NCBI RefSeq assembly: GCF_002556545.1
Contig: NZ_CP022685.1
Location: forward strand, 1,984,001-2,048,000
Source: Streptomyces formicae
GTDB taxonomy: Bacteria; Actinomycetota; Actinomycetes; Streptomycetales; Streptomycetaceae
DNA: 64,000 bases
Direction of reading: 5' to 3'
Shown here: one piece after another, positions 8,933 through 18,158 of the stretch
Position numbering within the stretch: the first letter of the stretch is position 1
How the letters are laid out: each line of letters begins with the position of its first letter
Notes under the pieces: generated by a model
The model's input: the letters and a program-made list of their open reading frames with translations, nothing else
What the model was told of the DNA's origin: nothing
Databases searched by the model: none
Program-made: the position numbers and the translations under genes

Positions 8933-9591
8933 ACCTTCCGCACCGCACGGGCCCCGCGGCCCAGGCCGTCTCCGTCAAACGGATGGAGCCCACCGCGCAG
9001 GCCCAGCTGGGCCCGCTCGGGCTCACCGGCTTCATCGTCGTCACGATGATCGCCACCGGCATCGACGCGGGCGTCTTCCCCGAGAAGCTCCTGCACTCGG
9101 TCGTGCCCCTGGTGGGCTTCTTCATCGGCGGGCTCGCGCAGCTGCTCGCCGGGCTCTTCCAGGCACAGCGCGGCGACACCTGGCACGCCACGGTCTTCGG
9201 CGGCTTCGGGCTCTTCTGGATGGCGAAGTCGCTGATGCTGCTCTGGGTGCTTCCCGGCCTCGACCCGTCGCTGCGGGGCGACACGATGGGGCTGTTCACC
9301 CTGCCCTGGGTGTTCGTGGTCTTCGTGCTGTGGCTGGCGAGCTTCCGCATCCATCTGGCGCTGCTGCTCACCTTCACCTGCGTCCTCGTCGTGTTCGTGG
9401 CGATGACCTGCAACGGCTTCACGGGGTCGGTCGGCTGGAACCGGGTCGCGGGCTGGTTCGGGCTCGGCGCGAGCGCCGGGGCGCTCTACCTGCTCGCGGG
9501 CCAGGTGATGGCGTCCACCTGGGGCCGCCCCGTCCTGCCGATGGGCCGCTTCCTCGCGCCGGACGCCCCGGACGTCCGGCCGGAGAGCTGA
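8929..9591 (+). CDS. GPR1/FUN34/YaaH-family acetate transporter
   Basis: About 220 aa with six predicted membrane helices. It carries a form of the family's entry motif (QLGPLGLTGF) followed by helices rich in Gly and Phe (GFFIGGLAQLLAGLFQ). The family includes SatP and AceP/YaaH, which move acetate and succinate with protons. The GTG at 8929 overlaps the upstream stop; the later ATG at 8983 is a possible alternative that removes 18 residues. Proximity to adhE, whose product handles acetyl-CoA and acetaldehyde, is suggestive of a C2 theme but the genes are not in one operon. Confidence 0.85.
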   Translation: MNLPHRTGPAAQAVSVKRMEPTAQAQLGPLGLTGFIVVTMIATGIDAGVFPEKLLHSVVPLVGFFIGGLAQLLAGLFQAQRGDTWHATVFGGFGLFWMAKSLMLLWVLPGLDPSLRGDTMGLFTLPWVFVVFVLWLASFRIHLALLLTFTCVLVVFVAMTCNGFTGSVGWNRVAGWFGLGASAGALYLLAGQVMASTWGRPVLPMGRFLAPDAPDVRPES

Positions 9592-9637
9592 AAAGGGTCA
9601 GACCCGATTGTCAGACCCGGGTGCGAGGCTGAGACGC

Positions 9638-10786
9638 ATGATCCGCACACTCGCCGTCGAGAACTACCGCTCCCTGCGCAAGCTGATCGTCCCGCTGGAC
9701 CGGCTGAACGTGATCACCGGCGCCAACGGCACGGGAAAGTCCAGCCTGTACCGCGCCCTGCGGCTGCTCGCCGACTCCGCCACCGGCGGCGCGGTCGCGG
9801 CCCTGGCCCGCGAGGGCGGCCTGCCGTCCGCCATGTGGGCGGGCGAGCGCAAGGCGGAGCCCGCCGGGCTCAAACTGGGCTTCGCCGGGGACGAGTTCGG
9901 GTACGCGGTCGACTTCGGCGTCCCCCAGTCCAGCGGCTCGGGCCCTGGCGGCGCGCCCTCCATGTTCGCCCTCGACCCCGAGATCAAGCGCGAGTCCACC
10001 TGGGCCGGGCCCGTGCTGCGGACCGCCGCGCTGCTCTGCGACCGCGCGGGCCCCGCCGTGCGCACCCGCACGGCCGACGGCGGCTGGCACCGCTCCCAGG
10101 GCATCAAGCCGTACGACAGCATGCTCAGCGAGTTCGCCGACCCCCAGCTCGCCCCCGACCTGCTGCGGCTGCGCGAGCTGATCCGCTCCTGGCGGTTCTA
10201 CGACCACGTGCGCACCGACGCCGACGCGCCCGCCCGCGCCGCCCGCATCGGCACCCGCACCCCCGTCCTCACCCACGACGGCGCGGACCTGGCGGCGGCC
10301 CTGCAGACCATCCGCGAGATCGGCGACGACGTGGCGCTCGACGAGGCGGTGGCGGCCGCCTTCCCCGGCAGCCGGGTCCGCGTCGTCGACAACGGAGGGC
10401 GCTTCGAAGTCCAACTGCACCAGCGCGGCCTGCTGCGCCCCCTGGGCCCTGCCGAACTGTCCGACGGCACCCTGCGCTACCTGCTGTGGACCGCCGCGCT
10501 CCTCACCCCACGCCCGCCGTCCCTCCTCGTCCTCAACGAGCCGGAGACGAGCCTGCACCCCGACCTGCTCCGCCCGCTCGCCGACCTGATCGTCGCCGCG
10601 ACGGACGACACCCAGGTCGTCCTGGTGACCCACGCCCAGGAACTGGCCGAAGCGGTGGCGAAGGGAGCGGCCCGCCACCGCGTCGACGTCAACTCCATAG
10701 AACTGCTCAAGGAGTCGGGCCGAACGACGGTGGCGGGCCGGGAAAGCCTGCTGGACGAGCCGCTCTGGTACTGGCCGAAGCGCTGA
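9638..10786 (+). CDS. AAA-family ATPase (SMC/OLD-like)
   Basis: 382 aa soluble protein. It starts with the RecF/OLD/SMC-type lead-in IRTLAVENYRSLRKL, then Walker A GANGTGKS (28-35) and, near the C-terminus, signature region ELSDGTLRYL and Walker B LLVLNEPETSLHP with the catalytic Glu. The insert between them is too short for a long coiled coil. There is no TOPRIM domain, so it is not a complete OLD nuclease. Related single-gene ATPases occur across streptomycetes; some family members act with nucleases in defence, but no partner gene is next to it. Cellular role unknown. The convergent adhE stop is only 18 nt away. Confidence 0.85.
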   Translation: MIRTLAVENYRSLRKLIVPLDRLNVITGANGTGKSSLYRALRLLADSATGGAVAALAREGGLPSAMWAGERKAEPAGLKLGFAGDEFGYAVDFGVPQSSGSGPGGAPSMFALDPEIKRESTWAGPVLRTAALLCDRAGPAVRTRTADGGWHRSQGIKPYDSMLSEFADPQLAPDLLRLRELIRSWRFYDHVRTDADAPARAARIGTRTPVLTHDGADLAAALQTIREIGDDVALDEAVAAAFPGSRVRVVDNGGRFEVQLHQRGLLRPLGPAELSDGTLRYLLWTAALLTPRPPSLLVLNEPETSLHPDLLRPLADLIVAATDDTQVVLVTHAQELAEAVAKGAARHRVDVNSIELLKESGRTTVAGRESLLDEPLWYWPKR

Positions 10787-10804
10787 GTTCGAACCTGCGG
10801 CTCG

Positions 10805-13408
10805 TCAGTGGCTGGTCGCGCCGTAGTACGCCTGCCGCATGAGCTGCTGCATCTCATCGATCATCGGCATCCGGGGATTGGCGGGCGCGCACTGATCGGC
10901 GTACGCGTTCATCGCCTGCTGCGGCAGAGCCGCCAGGAAGGCCGCCTCGTCCACACCCTCCTCCTGGAAGGAGGCGGGGATACCGCACTTGGCACGCAGT
11001 TCCTCGACCGCACGGGCATAGGACTCCACTCCCTCCTCGGGCGTCGCGGCCGCGAGGCCCAGCATCCGGGCGATCTCCTGGAAGCGCTCGGGCGCCCGGT
11101 AGACCTCGGCCTTCGGCCACGGCGTCGCCTTGCCGGAGACGGTGCCGTTGTGCCGGATGACGTGCGGAAGCAGCAGCGCGTTGGTGCGCCCGTGGGCGAC
11201 GTGGAACGTGTTGCCGAGGGTGTGCGCCATCGCGTGCACCAGGCCGAGGAAGGCGTTGGCGAAGGCCATCCCCGCGACCGTCGAGGCGTTGTGCATCTTC
11301 TCGCGCGCCTCGGGGTCCTTCGGGCCGTTGACGACGCACCGCTCCAGGTTCTCGAAGATGAGCTTGATCGCCTGGAGGCAGAGCCCGTCGGTGTAGTCGT
11401 TCGAGTAGGCGGAGACGTACGCCTCCGTGGCGTGGGTCAGCGCGTCGAAGCCGGAGTCGGCGGTGACGGTGGCGGGCAGCCCCATCGGCAGGACCGGGTC
11501 GACGATCGCGACGTTCGGGGTGAGCGCGTAGTCGGCGAGCGGGTACTTCTGCGCGGCCTTCGGGTCGGAGATGACCGCGAAGGGAGTGACCTCGGAGCCG
11601 GTGCCCGAGGTGGTCGGGACCGCCACCATCTGGGCCTTCTTGCCGAGCCCCGGGAACTTGAAGGCGCGCTTGCGGATGTCGAAGAACTTCTCCTTGGTGT
11701 CCGCGAACTCGATCTCCGGGTGCTCGTACATCAGCCACATGATCTTCGCCGCGTCCATCGGCGAGCCGCCGCCGAGGCCGATGATGGTGTCCGGCTGGAA
11801 GTCCCGCATCAGCGCGGCACCGGCCCGCACCGTCGCCAGCTCCGGGTTGGGCTCGACGTTGTCGATGATCTGCACGGTGACCGCGTCGGGCCGCGCCGCG
11901 AGGATGTCGGTCACGCGGGCGACGAACCCGAGCGTCGACATGGTCTTGTCCGTGACGATCGAGACGCGCCTGATGCCCTCCATCTCACCGAGGTAGCGCA
12001 GCGAGTTGCGCTCGAAGTAGATCTTCGGCGGGACCTTGAACCACTGCATGTTGTTGTTGCGCCGTCCGATCCGCTTGACGTTGACGAGGTTGACCGCGGA
12101 GACGTTGTCGGACACCGAGTTGTGCCCGTAGGAGCCGCAGCCGAGGGTGAGCGAGGGGAGGAAGGAGTTGTAGACGTCGCCGATGCCGCCGAAGGTGGAG
12201 GGCGCGTTGACGATGACGCGGATCGCCTTGACGCGCTTGCCGAACTCCTCGGCGAGCTCCTCGTCCTCGGTGTGGATGGCGGCGCTGTGCCCGAGCCCGT
12301 GGAACTCGACCATCCGGGCGGAGAGTTCGAGTCCGTGCTCGGTGTCCTCGGCCTTCAGCGCGGCCAGGATCGGGGAGAGCTTCTCGCGGGTGAGCGGCTC
12401 GCCCTCGCCGACCTCCGCGCACTCGGCGACGATGACCGAGGTGCCCTCCGGCACGGAGAACCCGGCCTGTTCGGCGATCCATTGCGGGGACCTGCCGACG
12501 ACGGCCGCGTTCAGCTTGGCGCCCGAGCAGTTGTTGGCGAAGGCGGTGGTGCCGAAGACGAACTCCTCCAGCTTGGTCTTCTCGGCCGCCGTCAGGACGT
12601 ACGCGCCGAGCCGCCGGAACTCCGCGAGCCCCTCCTCGTAGATCTCCTGATCGAGGATGACGGCCTGCTCGGAGGCGCAGATCATGCCGTGGTCGAAGGA
12701 CTTGGAGAGCACGATGTCGTGCACGGCGCGGCGCAGCTTGCCGCTGCGCGTGACGTAGGCGGGTACGTTGCCCGCGCCGACGCCGAGCGCGGGCTTGCCG
12801 CAGGAGTAGGCGGCCTTGACCATCGCGTTGCCGCCGGTGGCGAGGATGGTGGAGACGCCCTCGTGGTGCATGAGGAGCCCGGTGGCCTCCATCGACGGCT
12901 CCTCGACCCACTGCACACAGTCCTCCGGCGCGCCCGCCTCGATCGCGGCGTCGCGCACCACGCGGGCGGCCTCGGCGGAGCAGCGCTGCGCGCTCGGGTG
13001 GAAGGCGAAGACGATCGGGTTGCGGGTCTTCAGGGCGATGAGCGCCTTGAAGACGGTCGTCGACGTCGGGTTGGTCACCGGGGTCATCGCGCAGACGACG
13101 CCGACCGGTTCGGCGATCTCGGTGATGCCGTTCAGCTCGTCGCGGGAGATGACGCCCGCGGTCTTCAGGCCGCGCATCGAGTTGACGACGTGCTCGCACG
13201 CGAAGAGGTTCTTGACGGCCTTGTCCTCGAACAGGCCGCGTCCGGTCTCCTCGACCGCCTGCCGCGCCAGCTCCCCGTGCTGGCTCAGCGCGGCGAGGGA
13301 GGCCTTCTTGACGATGTGGTCGACCTGCTCCTGGTCGTACGACTCGAACCGGTCGAGCGCGGCGAGCGCCCTCTCGACAAGTCCGTCCACCATCTCCTTG
13401 GCCCGCAT
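10805..13408 (-). CDS. adhE: Bifunctional acetaldehyde-CoA/alcohol dehydrogenase AdhE
   Basis: 867 aa, the normal AdhE length. The N-terminal half is a CoA-acylating aldehyde dehydrogenase with catalytic Cys in HGMICASEQAV. The C-terminal half (from about 450) is an iron-dependent alcohol dehydrogenase with GGGSPMDAAK for nucleotide binding and metal ligands in DALTHATEAY and HAMAHTLGNTFHVAHG. Together they reduce acetyl-CoA to ethanol with two NADH, disposing of reducing power when respiration is limited, and they can polymerise into spirosomes. GAAGGAG lies 8 nt before the ATG. A Rex operator about 180 nt upstream predicts induction at high NADH/NAD+. Confidence 0.96.
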   Translation of the reverse strand: MRAKEMVDGLVERALAALDRFESYDQEQVDHIVKKASLAALSQHGELARQAVEETGRGLFEDKAVKNLFACEHVVNSMRGLKTAGVISRDELNGITEIAEPVGVVCAMTPVTNPTSTTVFKALIALKTRNPIVFAFHPSAQRCSAEAARVVRDAAIEAGAPEDCVQWVEEPSMEATGLLMHHEGVSTILATGGNAMVKAAYSCGKPALGVGAGNVPAYVTRSGKLRRAVHDIVLSKSFDHGMICASEQAVILDQEIYEEGLAEFRRLGAYVLTAAEKTKLEEFVFGTTAFANNCSGAKLNAAVVGRSPQWIAEQAGFSVPEGTSVIVAECAEVGEGEPLTREKLSPILAALKAEDTEHGLELSARMVEFHGLGHSAAIHTEDEELAEEFGKRVKAIRVIVNAPSTFGGIGDVYNSFLPSLTLGCGSYGHNSVSDNVSAVNLVNVKRIGRRNNNMQWFKVPPKIYFERNSLRYLGEMEGIRRVSIVTDKTMSTLGFVARVTDILAARPDAVTVQIIDNVEPNPELATVRAGAALMRDFQPDTIIGLGGGSPMDAAKIMWLMYEHPEIEFADTKEKFFDIRKRAFKFPGLGKKAQMVAVPTTSGTGSEVTPFAVISDPKAAQKYPLADYALTPNVAIVDPVLPMGLPATVTADSGFDALTHATEAYVSAYSNDYTDGLCLQAIKLIFENLERCVVNGPKDPEAREKMHNASTVAGMAFANAFLGLVHAMAHTLGNTFHVAHGRTNALLLPHVIRHNGTVSGKATPWPKAEVYRAPERFQEIARMLGLAAATPEEGVESYARAVEELRAKCGIPASFQEEGVDEAAFLAALPQQAMNAYADQCAPANPRMPMIDEMQQLMRQAYYGATSH

Positions 13409-13588
13409 GGCAGGTACTCCTTCTTCAGGACCTTTTCTTTACGCCTCCAATTCCACACCCGCGGGCGCTCCTTGAGGCGCCGAAAAGGGCCTCACCATCC
13501 AGGCATAAGGTCCTTCCGGAGGAACGGATCCATCCCACACACCAGCCTTGACCTGCACAGGTCCCACAGGACTTTAGACCCTTGCGCT

Positions 13589-13608
13589 CTTGTGAAAGTT
13601 TTCACAAG
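13589..13608. promoter_or_regulatory. Rex redox operator upstream of adhE
   Basis: CTTGTGAAAGTTTTCACAAG has perfect 8-bp arms around a 4-bp centre and fits the Rex consensus TTGTGAA-N4-TTCACAA. Rex releases DNA when NADH rises, so adhE should be derepressed under oxygen limitation. The distance to adhE (181 nt from its ATG) allows a long 5' leader. Confidence 0.85.
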
Positions 13609-13615
13609 GAATCCC

Positions 13616-13650
13616 AAAAAAGCCCCGCCCCGTTTTAAGGGGGCGGGACT
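13616..13650 (-). terminator. Rho-independent terminator of the alpha-lytic-type protease gene
   Basis: On the minus strand AGTCCCGCCCCC pairs with GGGGCGGGGCT across a short loop, followed by six T residues. It lies just past the stop of the protease gene at 13669 and next to the Rex site. Confidence 0.85.
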
Positions 13651-13668
13651 CAGAGCTTGACCGAGAGG

Positions 13669-14748
13669 TCAGCCGATTTCCGCACCGTAGGCCGACAAGG
13701 CTTCCGGCACCGGCTGGAAGAACGTCTCGCCGCCCGAGGAGCAGTCACCGCTGCCGCCCGACGTGAGACCCAGCGCGGTGTCACCGGCGAAGAGCGCGCC
13801 GCCGCTGTCGCCGGGCTCGGCGCAGACCGTGGTCTGGATCAGACCGTCGACCTGGCCCTCCTGGTAGTTGACCGTGGCGTCGAGCGCGGTGACGTCACCG
13901 TCGTGGACCTGGGTGGTGCTGCCGCTGCGCTGCACCTTCTGGCCGACCGTGGCGTCCCCTGCCTTGCTGATCGCCTGGGTGCCGCCGTAGAGGTTGACCT
14001 CGCTGGGGTGCGGGGTGTCACCCGTGTACTTCACGATGGCGTAGTCGTTGCCCGGGAAGCTCGACTCCTCGGTGGTGCCGATCTCCGAGCCGCCCTGCGA
14101 GTCCGACCAGCTCTTGACCGCGTTGCCGCAGTGGCCCGCCGTCAGGAAGTAGGGCTGGCCGCCCTTGACGACGTTGAAGCCGAGCGAGCAGCGCGAACCG
14201 CTCCCCCAGATCGCGTCGCCACCGGCGATGAAGGCCTTGTACTCGCCCTTGCTGTGCTTGAGCTCGGCCTTGCCGCCGAGGCTCTTCACGATCGCGGAGA
14301 CCTTGTCGAGCTTGGCGCCCTTGACCGTGCGGTCGGCCGTGACGACGACCTTGTTGGCCGCCGGGTCCATCGCCCAGGAGGTGCCGGGCACGGCCGCCTT
14401 GTCGTTCAGCGTCGTACGGGCGCTCTTCAGCTCGGCGAGGGAGTTCTCGACGATTCTGGCCTTGCCGCCGGCCGACTCGACGCTGTCCGCCGCGCTCTTG
14501 TTCAGGACGTTGACGACGAGGCTCTTGGCCTTGGCGTCGTAGTAGGTGCCCGCGGCCTGGGTGCCGAGCTCCTTGCCCAGGGACGAGGCGAGCTTTCCGG
14601 CCTTCGCCACCGAGAGGGTGTCCGGCGTGGGATCCGGGGAGTTCTCGCTCGCGTTCGCAGTCTGGAAGGTGATTCCCGCGGCTACCAGCGCGGCGATGCC
14701 CGCGCCTGCCACGGCGGCACGCCGCTTGGGTATGCGTCGGTGCTTCAA
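13669..14748 (-). CDS. Secreted S1 serine protease, streptogrisin/alpha-lytic type
   Basis: 359 aa preproenzyme. Signal peptide 1-about 33; alpha-lytic-type prodomain about 40-173 that acts as folding chaperone; mature chymotrypsin fold from about Ile174 (IAGGDAIWG). The triad is His206 (LTAGHC), Asp235 (NDYAIV) and Ser315 (GDSGG). Paired cysteines at 187/207 and 309/336 match the family's disulfides. The long prodomain resembles streptogrisin C/D-type proteins more than the short SGPB type, and there is no C-terminal chitin-binding domain. Likely role is extracellular protein degradation. It has its own terminator. Confidence 0.93.
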   Translation of the reverse strand: MKHRRIPKRRAAVAGAGIAALVAAGITFQTANASENSPDPTPDTLSVAKAGKLASSLGKELGTQAAGTYYDAKAKSLVVNVLNKSAADSVESAGGKARIVENSLAELKSARTTLNDKAAVPGTSWAMDPAANKVVVTADRTVKGAKLDKVSAIVKSLGGKAELKHSKGEYKAFIAGGDAIWGSGSRCSLGFNVVKGGQPYFLTAGHCGNAVKSWSDSQGGSEIGTTEESSFPGNDYAIVKYTGDTPHPSEVNLYGGTQAISKAGDATVGQKVQRSGSTTQVHDGDVTALDATVNYQEGQVDGLIQTTVCAEPGDSGGALFAGDTALGLTSGGSGDCSSGGETFFQPVPEALSAYGAEIG

Positions 14749-15028
14749 AAGTCACGACCTCCTGTGGGGGGAACGACCCGTCAGGCGTGGGGGCCGGGCG
14801 GGCCGCAGGGCGTACGCGGCACGGAGTCACCACGCTAAAGAAGCCGCGTCCATGCCAATGTGGCCTCGCCCACTATCCCGATGCCCTCCGGTCGCACACA
14901 AGGTCTACTTCAGGACGCGCGCACGACAACGGTCGCGCGCCCCCGGCCGGTTGGACGACCTCGGTCTCGCCACGTCGGTTCCCGTTGCAAACACCGCGTG
15001 CGAGGGGACGATCGCCAGCCTGTAAGGA

Positions 15029-15943
15029 CTAGTCCTGTCCGGATCTCGACCCCGCGGCGCGGCCGGGCTCTCCGAATTCCGCCTTCTCCGCACCGGATTC
15101 CGGCAGCTTCGCCGGGGTCACAGGAACGACCGGATCCGCCGCGGACGGCGCATCCGGTGACGCTTGCTGTGGTGTCGGCAGCGCCTGCTGGGCGCGCTCC
15201 AGGAAGCGGAGCAGTTCGACGGGGAAGGGCAGGACGAGGGTGGAGTTCTTCTCTGCGGCGACCGCCACCACGGTCTGCAGCAGCCGCAGTTGCAGGGCCG
15301 CCGGCTCCTCCGCCATCTCGTGCGCCGCCTCGGCGAGCTTCTTGGACGCCTGGAGTTCGGCGTCGGCGTTGATGACCCGGGCACGCCGCTCCCGGTCCGC
15401 CTCGGCCTGCCGTGCCATGGAACGCTTCATCGTCTCCGGCAGGGAGACGTCCTTGATCTCCACGCGGTCGATCTGCACGCCCCACCCGATCGCCGGGGAG
15501 TCGATCATCAACTCGAGGCCCTGGTTGAGCTTTTCGCGATTGGACAGCAGGTCGTCCAGGTCGCTCTTGCCGATGATGGACCGCAACGAGGTCTGCGCCA
15601 TCTGCGAGACCGCGAAACGGTAGTCCTCCACCTGGACGACGGCGTCGGCCGCGTCGACGACTTTGAAGTAGATGACGGCGTCCACCCGGACCGTGACGTT
15701 GTCGCGGGTGATGCCGTCCTGCGCGGGCACCGGCATCGTCACGATCTGCATGTTGACCTTACGGAGCCGGTCGATGGCGGGCACGATCATGGTGAGCCCC
15801 GGGCCGCGCACCGACCGCTGCAGCTTGCCGAGGCGCAGCACCACACCGCGTTCGTACTGCTTGACGACGCGCGCCGCCGCCATCACGTAGACCACTGAGA
15901 GAGACCCGACGGTCACTCCCGCCGCCACCAGCTCCTCGACCAT
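15029..15943 (-). CDS. SPFH/band 7 (stomatin-like) membrane protein
   Basis: About 304 aa. One N-terminal membrane helix (residues 5-25), then the SPFH domain beginning VKQYERGVVLRLGKL and continuing through RDNVTVRVDAVIYFKV to about residue 190. It continues with an Ala/Glu-rich helical segment (RQAEADRERRARVINADAEL) typical of stomatin oligomers and a Pro-rich C-tail. Such proteins scaffold membrane microdomains. The ATG at 15943 is preferred over an upstream in-frame start because GGGGGG precedes it and the helix then lies at the N-terminus. No NfeD partner is adjacent, although stomatin homologues often have one. Confidence 0.88.
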   Translation of the reverse strand: MVEELVAAGVTVGSLSVVYVMAAARVVKQYERGVVLRLGKLQRSVRGPGLTMIVPAIDRLRKVNMQIVTMPVPAQDGITRDNVTVRVDAVIYFKVVDAADAVVQVEDYRFAVSQMAQTSLRSIIGKSDLDDLLSNREKLNQGLELMIDSPAIGWGVQIDRVEIKDVSLPETMKRSMARQAEADRERRARVINADAELQASKKLAEAAHEMAEEPAALQLRLLQTVVAVAAEKNSTLVLPFPVELLRFLERAQQALPTPQQASPDAPSAADPVVPVTPAKLPESGAEKAEFGEPGRAAGSRSGQD

Positions 15944-16036
15944 GCCGGCCCCCCAGGGTCCGAATTGGGCGTGTTGGGCGTCCTCTTCGAAGGTAACCCC
16001 GTGCCGGACACAAAGGGAGAGGGTGACGGGACACAA

Positions 16037-16075
16037 GGGTGGGCCCCCGCCCGGCGTACCGGACGGGGGCCCACC
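16037..16075. terminator. Strong hairpin terminator downstream of the SGPB-like protease gene
   Basis: GGGTGGGCCCCCGCCCGG pairs with CCGGACGGGGGCCCACCC (18 bp, one wobble) around a 4-nt loop. It separates the protease gene from the SPFH gene; there is no clear U-tract. Confidence 0.8.
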
Positions 16076-16125
16076 CGCTGCTGGCTGCGGACTCGGTGGC
16101 CGCTCAGTGCATCAGTGCACCGGAG

Positions 16126-17028
16126 TCAGTAGACGCTGACGTTGTACGCGCGCAGCGCCTCGGTGACCGGCTGGAAGAAGGTCGTGCCGCCCGACGAGCA
16201 GTTGCCGCTGCCGCCGGAGGTGAGCCCGAGGGCCGTCGAGCCCGCGTAGAGCGGACCACCGCTGTCGCCGGGCTCGGCGCAGACCGTGGTCTTGATCATG
16301 CCGTAGACGACGTCGCCGCCGCCGTAGTTGACGGTCTGGTTCAGCGCGGTGACACGGCCGCTGTGCGTACCGGTCGTGGAACCGCGCCGGGTGACTGTCT
16401 GCCCGACCGTCGGGTCGGCGGCGCTGGTGATGTCCTGACTGCCCACGGTGCCGGACTTGGTGACCGAGTTGTTGGTGTACTTGACGATGCCGTAGTCGTT
16501 GGTCGGGAAGCTGGAGCCCGACGTGGTGCCGAGCACGGTGGTCTTCGCCGAGTTGGACCACCAGGTGCCCGCGCCGTCGGTGCAGTGCCCGGCCGTCAGG
16601 AAGTAGTAGGTGCTGCCGTTGCGGACGTTGAAGCCGAGCGAACAGCGCCAGCTGGACGCGTAGATGGCGTCCCCGCCGGAGATGTACTTCTGGAACTTGC
16701 CCGGGGTGCGCTCGATCTTCAGGGCGCCCGCGTTGCTGCCCGCCGCCGACTTCAGCTCGGCGATCTCGGCCTTGGACACCGTGCTGTCGGCGGTCACGAC
16801 GACCTGCCCGGTCGTGGGGTCGACGCCCCAGGAGGTGCCCGCGACATCGGCGTCGAGCACGGCGTCACTGGCCTGTTCCAGCTGCGCGGCGCTGAACGTC
16901 GCCGTGCCGTCGTGGGCGCTGGCGGCGGGGACGGCGAGCGCGCCCGCGGCGACGAGACCGGTGGCCACGGCAAGCATGGAGACGCGTCTCGCCGGACCGC
17001 TGCGGGGGATGGTGCGCTTGATCCTCAC
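16126..17028 (-). CDS. sprB: Streptogrisin B-like secreted serine protease
   Basis: 300 aa preproenzyme: signal peptide 1-38, short prodomain about 39-115, mature enzyme from Ile116 (ISGGDAIY). His148 (LTAGHC), Asp178 (NDYGIV) and Ser256 (GDSGG) form the catalytic triad. Long stretches such as [20 protein letters not shown] and [16 protein letters not shown] are those of S. griseus protease B, so assignment to SGPB/SprB is firm at family level. It lies in the same orientation as the other S1 protease 1.4 kb away, with an SPFH gene between. A strong hairpin follows the stop. Confidence 0.94.
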   Translation of the reverse strand: MRIKRTIPRSGPARRVSMLAVATGLVAAGALAVPAASAHDGTATFSAAQLEQASDAVLDADVAGTSWGVDPTTGQVVVTADSTVSKAEIAELKSAAGSNAGALKIERTPGKFQKYISGGDAIYASSWRCSLGFNVRNGSTYYFLTAGHCTDGAGTWWSNSAKTTVLGTTSGSSFPTNDYGIVKYTNNSVTKSGTVGSQDITSAADPTVGQTVTRRGSTTGTHSGRVTALNQTVNYGGGDVVYGMIKTTVCAEPGDSGGPLYAGSTALGLTSGGSGNCSSGGTTFFQPVTEALRAYNVSVY

Positions 17029-17210
17029 GTTTGTTCCTCCCGAGGGAAGTCAGTGGGTCCTTGTGGGTTGTGGACCCGTGAGGCGCAGCCAAAGAGCAAG
17101 CCCTGATTCCGGATACGCCGTGCTCCTGACAAGCGCTGCTCGGGAGTATTGGGGGGTGGGACAGGCCGCACAAGGGCGTGTTTCGGCCGCCGACCGATAC
17201 ACGACGACCG

Positions 17211-17249
17211 GCCCCGGTGGGTTTCGTACCTGTCGTACGCCACCGGGGC
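17211..17249 (-). terminator. Putative terminator of the LLM/ABC operon
   Basis: Inverted repeat GCCCCGGTGG/CCACCGGGGC with a 19-nt loop, about 60 nt past the stop of the last operon gene (DUF1684). Confidence 0.5.
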
Positions 17250-17307
17250 TTGGGTCATCGGCCGTGGTTCAGGGGCCGCCTTCGGGGCGTCCCCGCAGTC
17301 AGACGTC

Positions 17308-18153
17308 TCAGCGGTCGAGAAGGTTCCGCTCTCCCGCCGCGATCTCGGTGGGGAGGGTGTTGCCGGGCGGCGGGAAGGGGCACAGGAAGTGGTCGGCGAA
17401 GGCGCACGGCGGCAGCAGCGCCCGGTTGAAGTCCACGGTGGTGCGGCCTTCGGCGTCCGGCGCCGGGGGCCGCAGGAACCGGAAGCGGTGGCTTGAGGTG
17501 CCGCTGGTGGCGTCGGCGAAGACCGCCCACAGCGACCCGTCCCCCTCCACGGTCACCTGCAAGGTGTGCTCAACTCCCCCGAGGCGGAAGGAGAGTTCAC
17601 CGCCGATCCCGAGGCCGCGCTCCTTGCCGTCCGCGTTGCCGACCGTGACGGTGCGGTCCTCGCCGTACGGCGTGAAGCGTCCGGGCACCGCCCAGCACGC
17701 GTCGTACGCGGTGGCGTCGATGCCCGTGAAGGCGCGGCGCGCGGGCGCGTCGGGATCGAAGTCGCGTACCGCCCAGAGCCCTTCGCGGCGGATGACGACG
17801 AGACGGCGCGCGCCGTACGCGACGCGGGCTTCGGCGGCGGGGCCGCTGTCGGCGGTCAGCCGCACCTCTCCGGTGACCGGCTGCCCGTCGAGGGTGAGGC
17901 CGTCGCCGGGGCCCGCACCGCCGTCATCGGGCCCCACGGTCAGGACGACCGCGTCCGGCGTCTCGGCCCACCGCCCCGGCAGATCAGGGAGCTTGCCCTC
18001 CGGATGGTCCGCGAGCCAGTGCGTGCCCTTGAGGGAGAGCGGCCCGTAGGGGGCCGAGACGCTCTCGACGCGCCGCTCGTGCCAGCGCTTCCAGTCCCCT
18101 GCGACGTCGGTCCCGGCCCCTGCGGTCGCCGCGGTGTCGTGTTCGGTGCTCAT
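17308..18153 (-). CDS. DUF1684 domain protein, last gene of the LLM/ABC operon
   Basis: 281 aa soluble protein. It contains the DUF1684 pattern: an N-terminal WKRWHERRVESV, central TYGEDRT-like segment (FTPYGEDRTVTVGNADG) and C-terminal ALLPPCAFADHFLCPFPPPGN with conserved Cys and Pro. No enzymatic activity has been established for the family as far as I know. The ATG at 18153 follows AAAGG and lies 5 nt after the upstream monooxygenase stop, so it is co-transcribed. Its place in a putative organosulfur operon suggests an accessory or product-processing role, which is inference only. Confidence 0.8.
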   Translation of the reverse strand: MSTEHDTAATAGAGTDVAGDWKRWHERRVESVSAPYGPLSLKGTHWLADHPEGKLPDLPGRWAETPDAVVLTVGPDDGGAGPGDGLTLDGQPVTGEVRLTADSGPAAEARVAYGARRLVVIRREGLWAVRDFDPDAPARRAFTGIDATAYDACWAVPGRFTPYGEDRTVTVGNADGKERGLGIGGELSFRLGGVEHTLQVTVEGDGSLWAVFADATSGTSSHRFRFLRPPAPDAEGRTTVDFNRALLPPCAFADHFLCPFPPPGNTLPTEIAAGERNLLDR

Positions 18154-18158
18154 GTTGA

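Noticed and set aside
10808..13660. 950-codon open frame antisense to adhE
   Set aside because: Same codon-bias shadow effect; the product is Arg/Gly/Asp low complexity and covers the adhE promoter and the Rex site.
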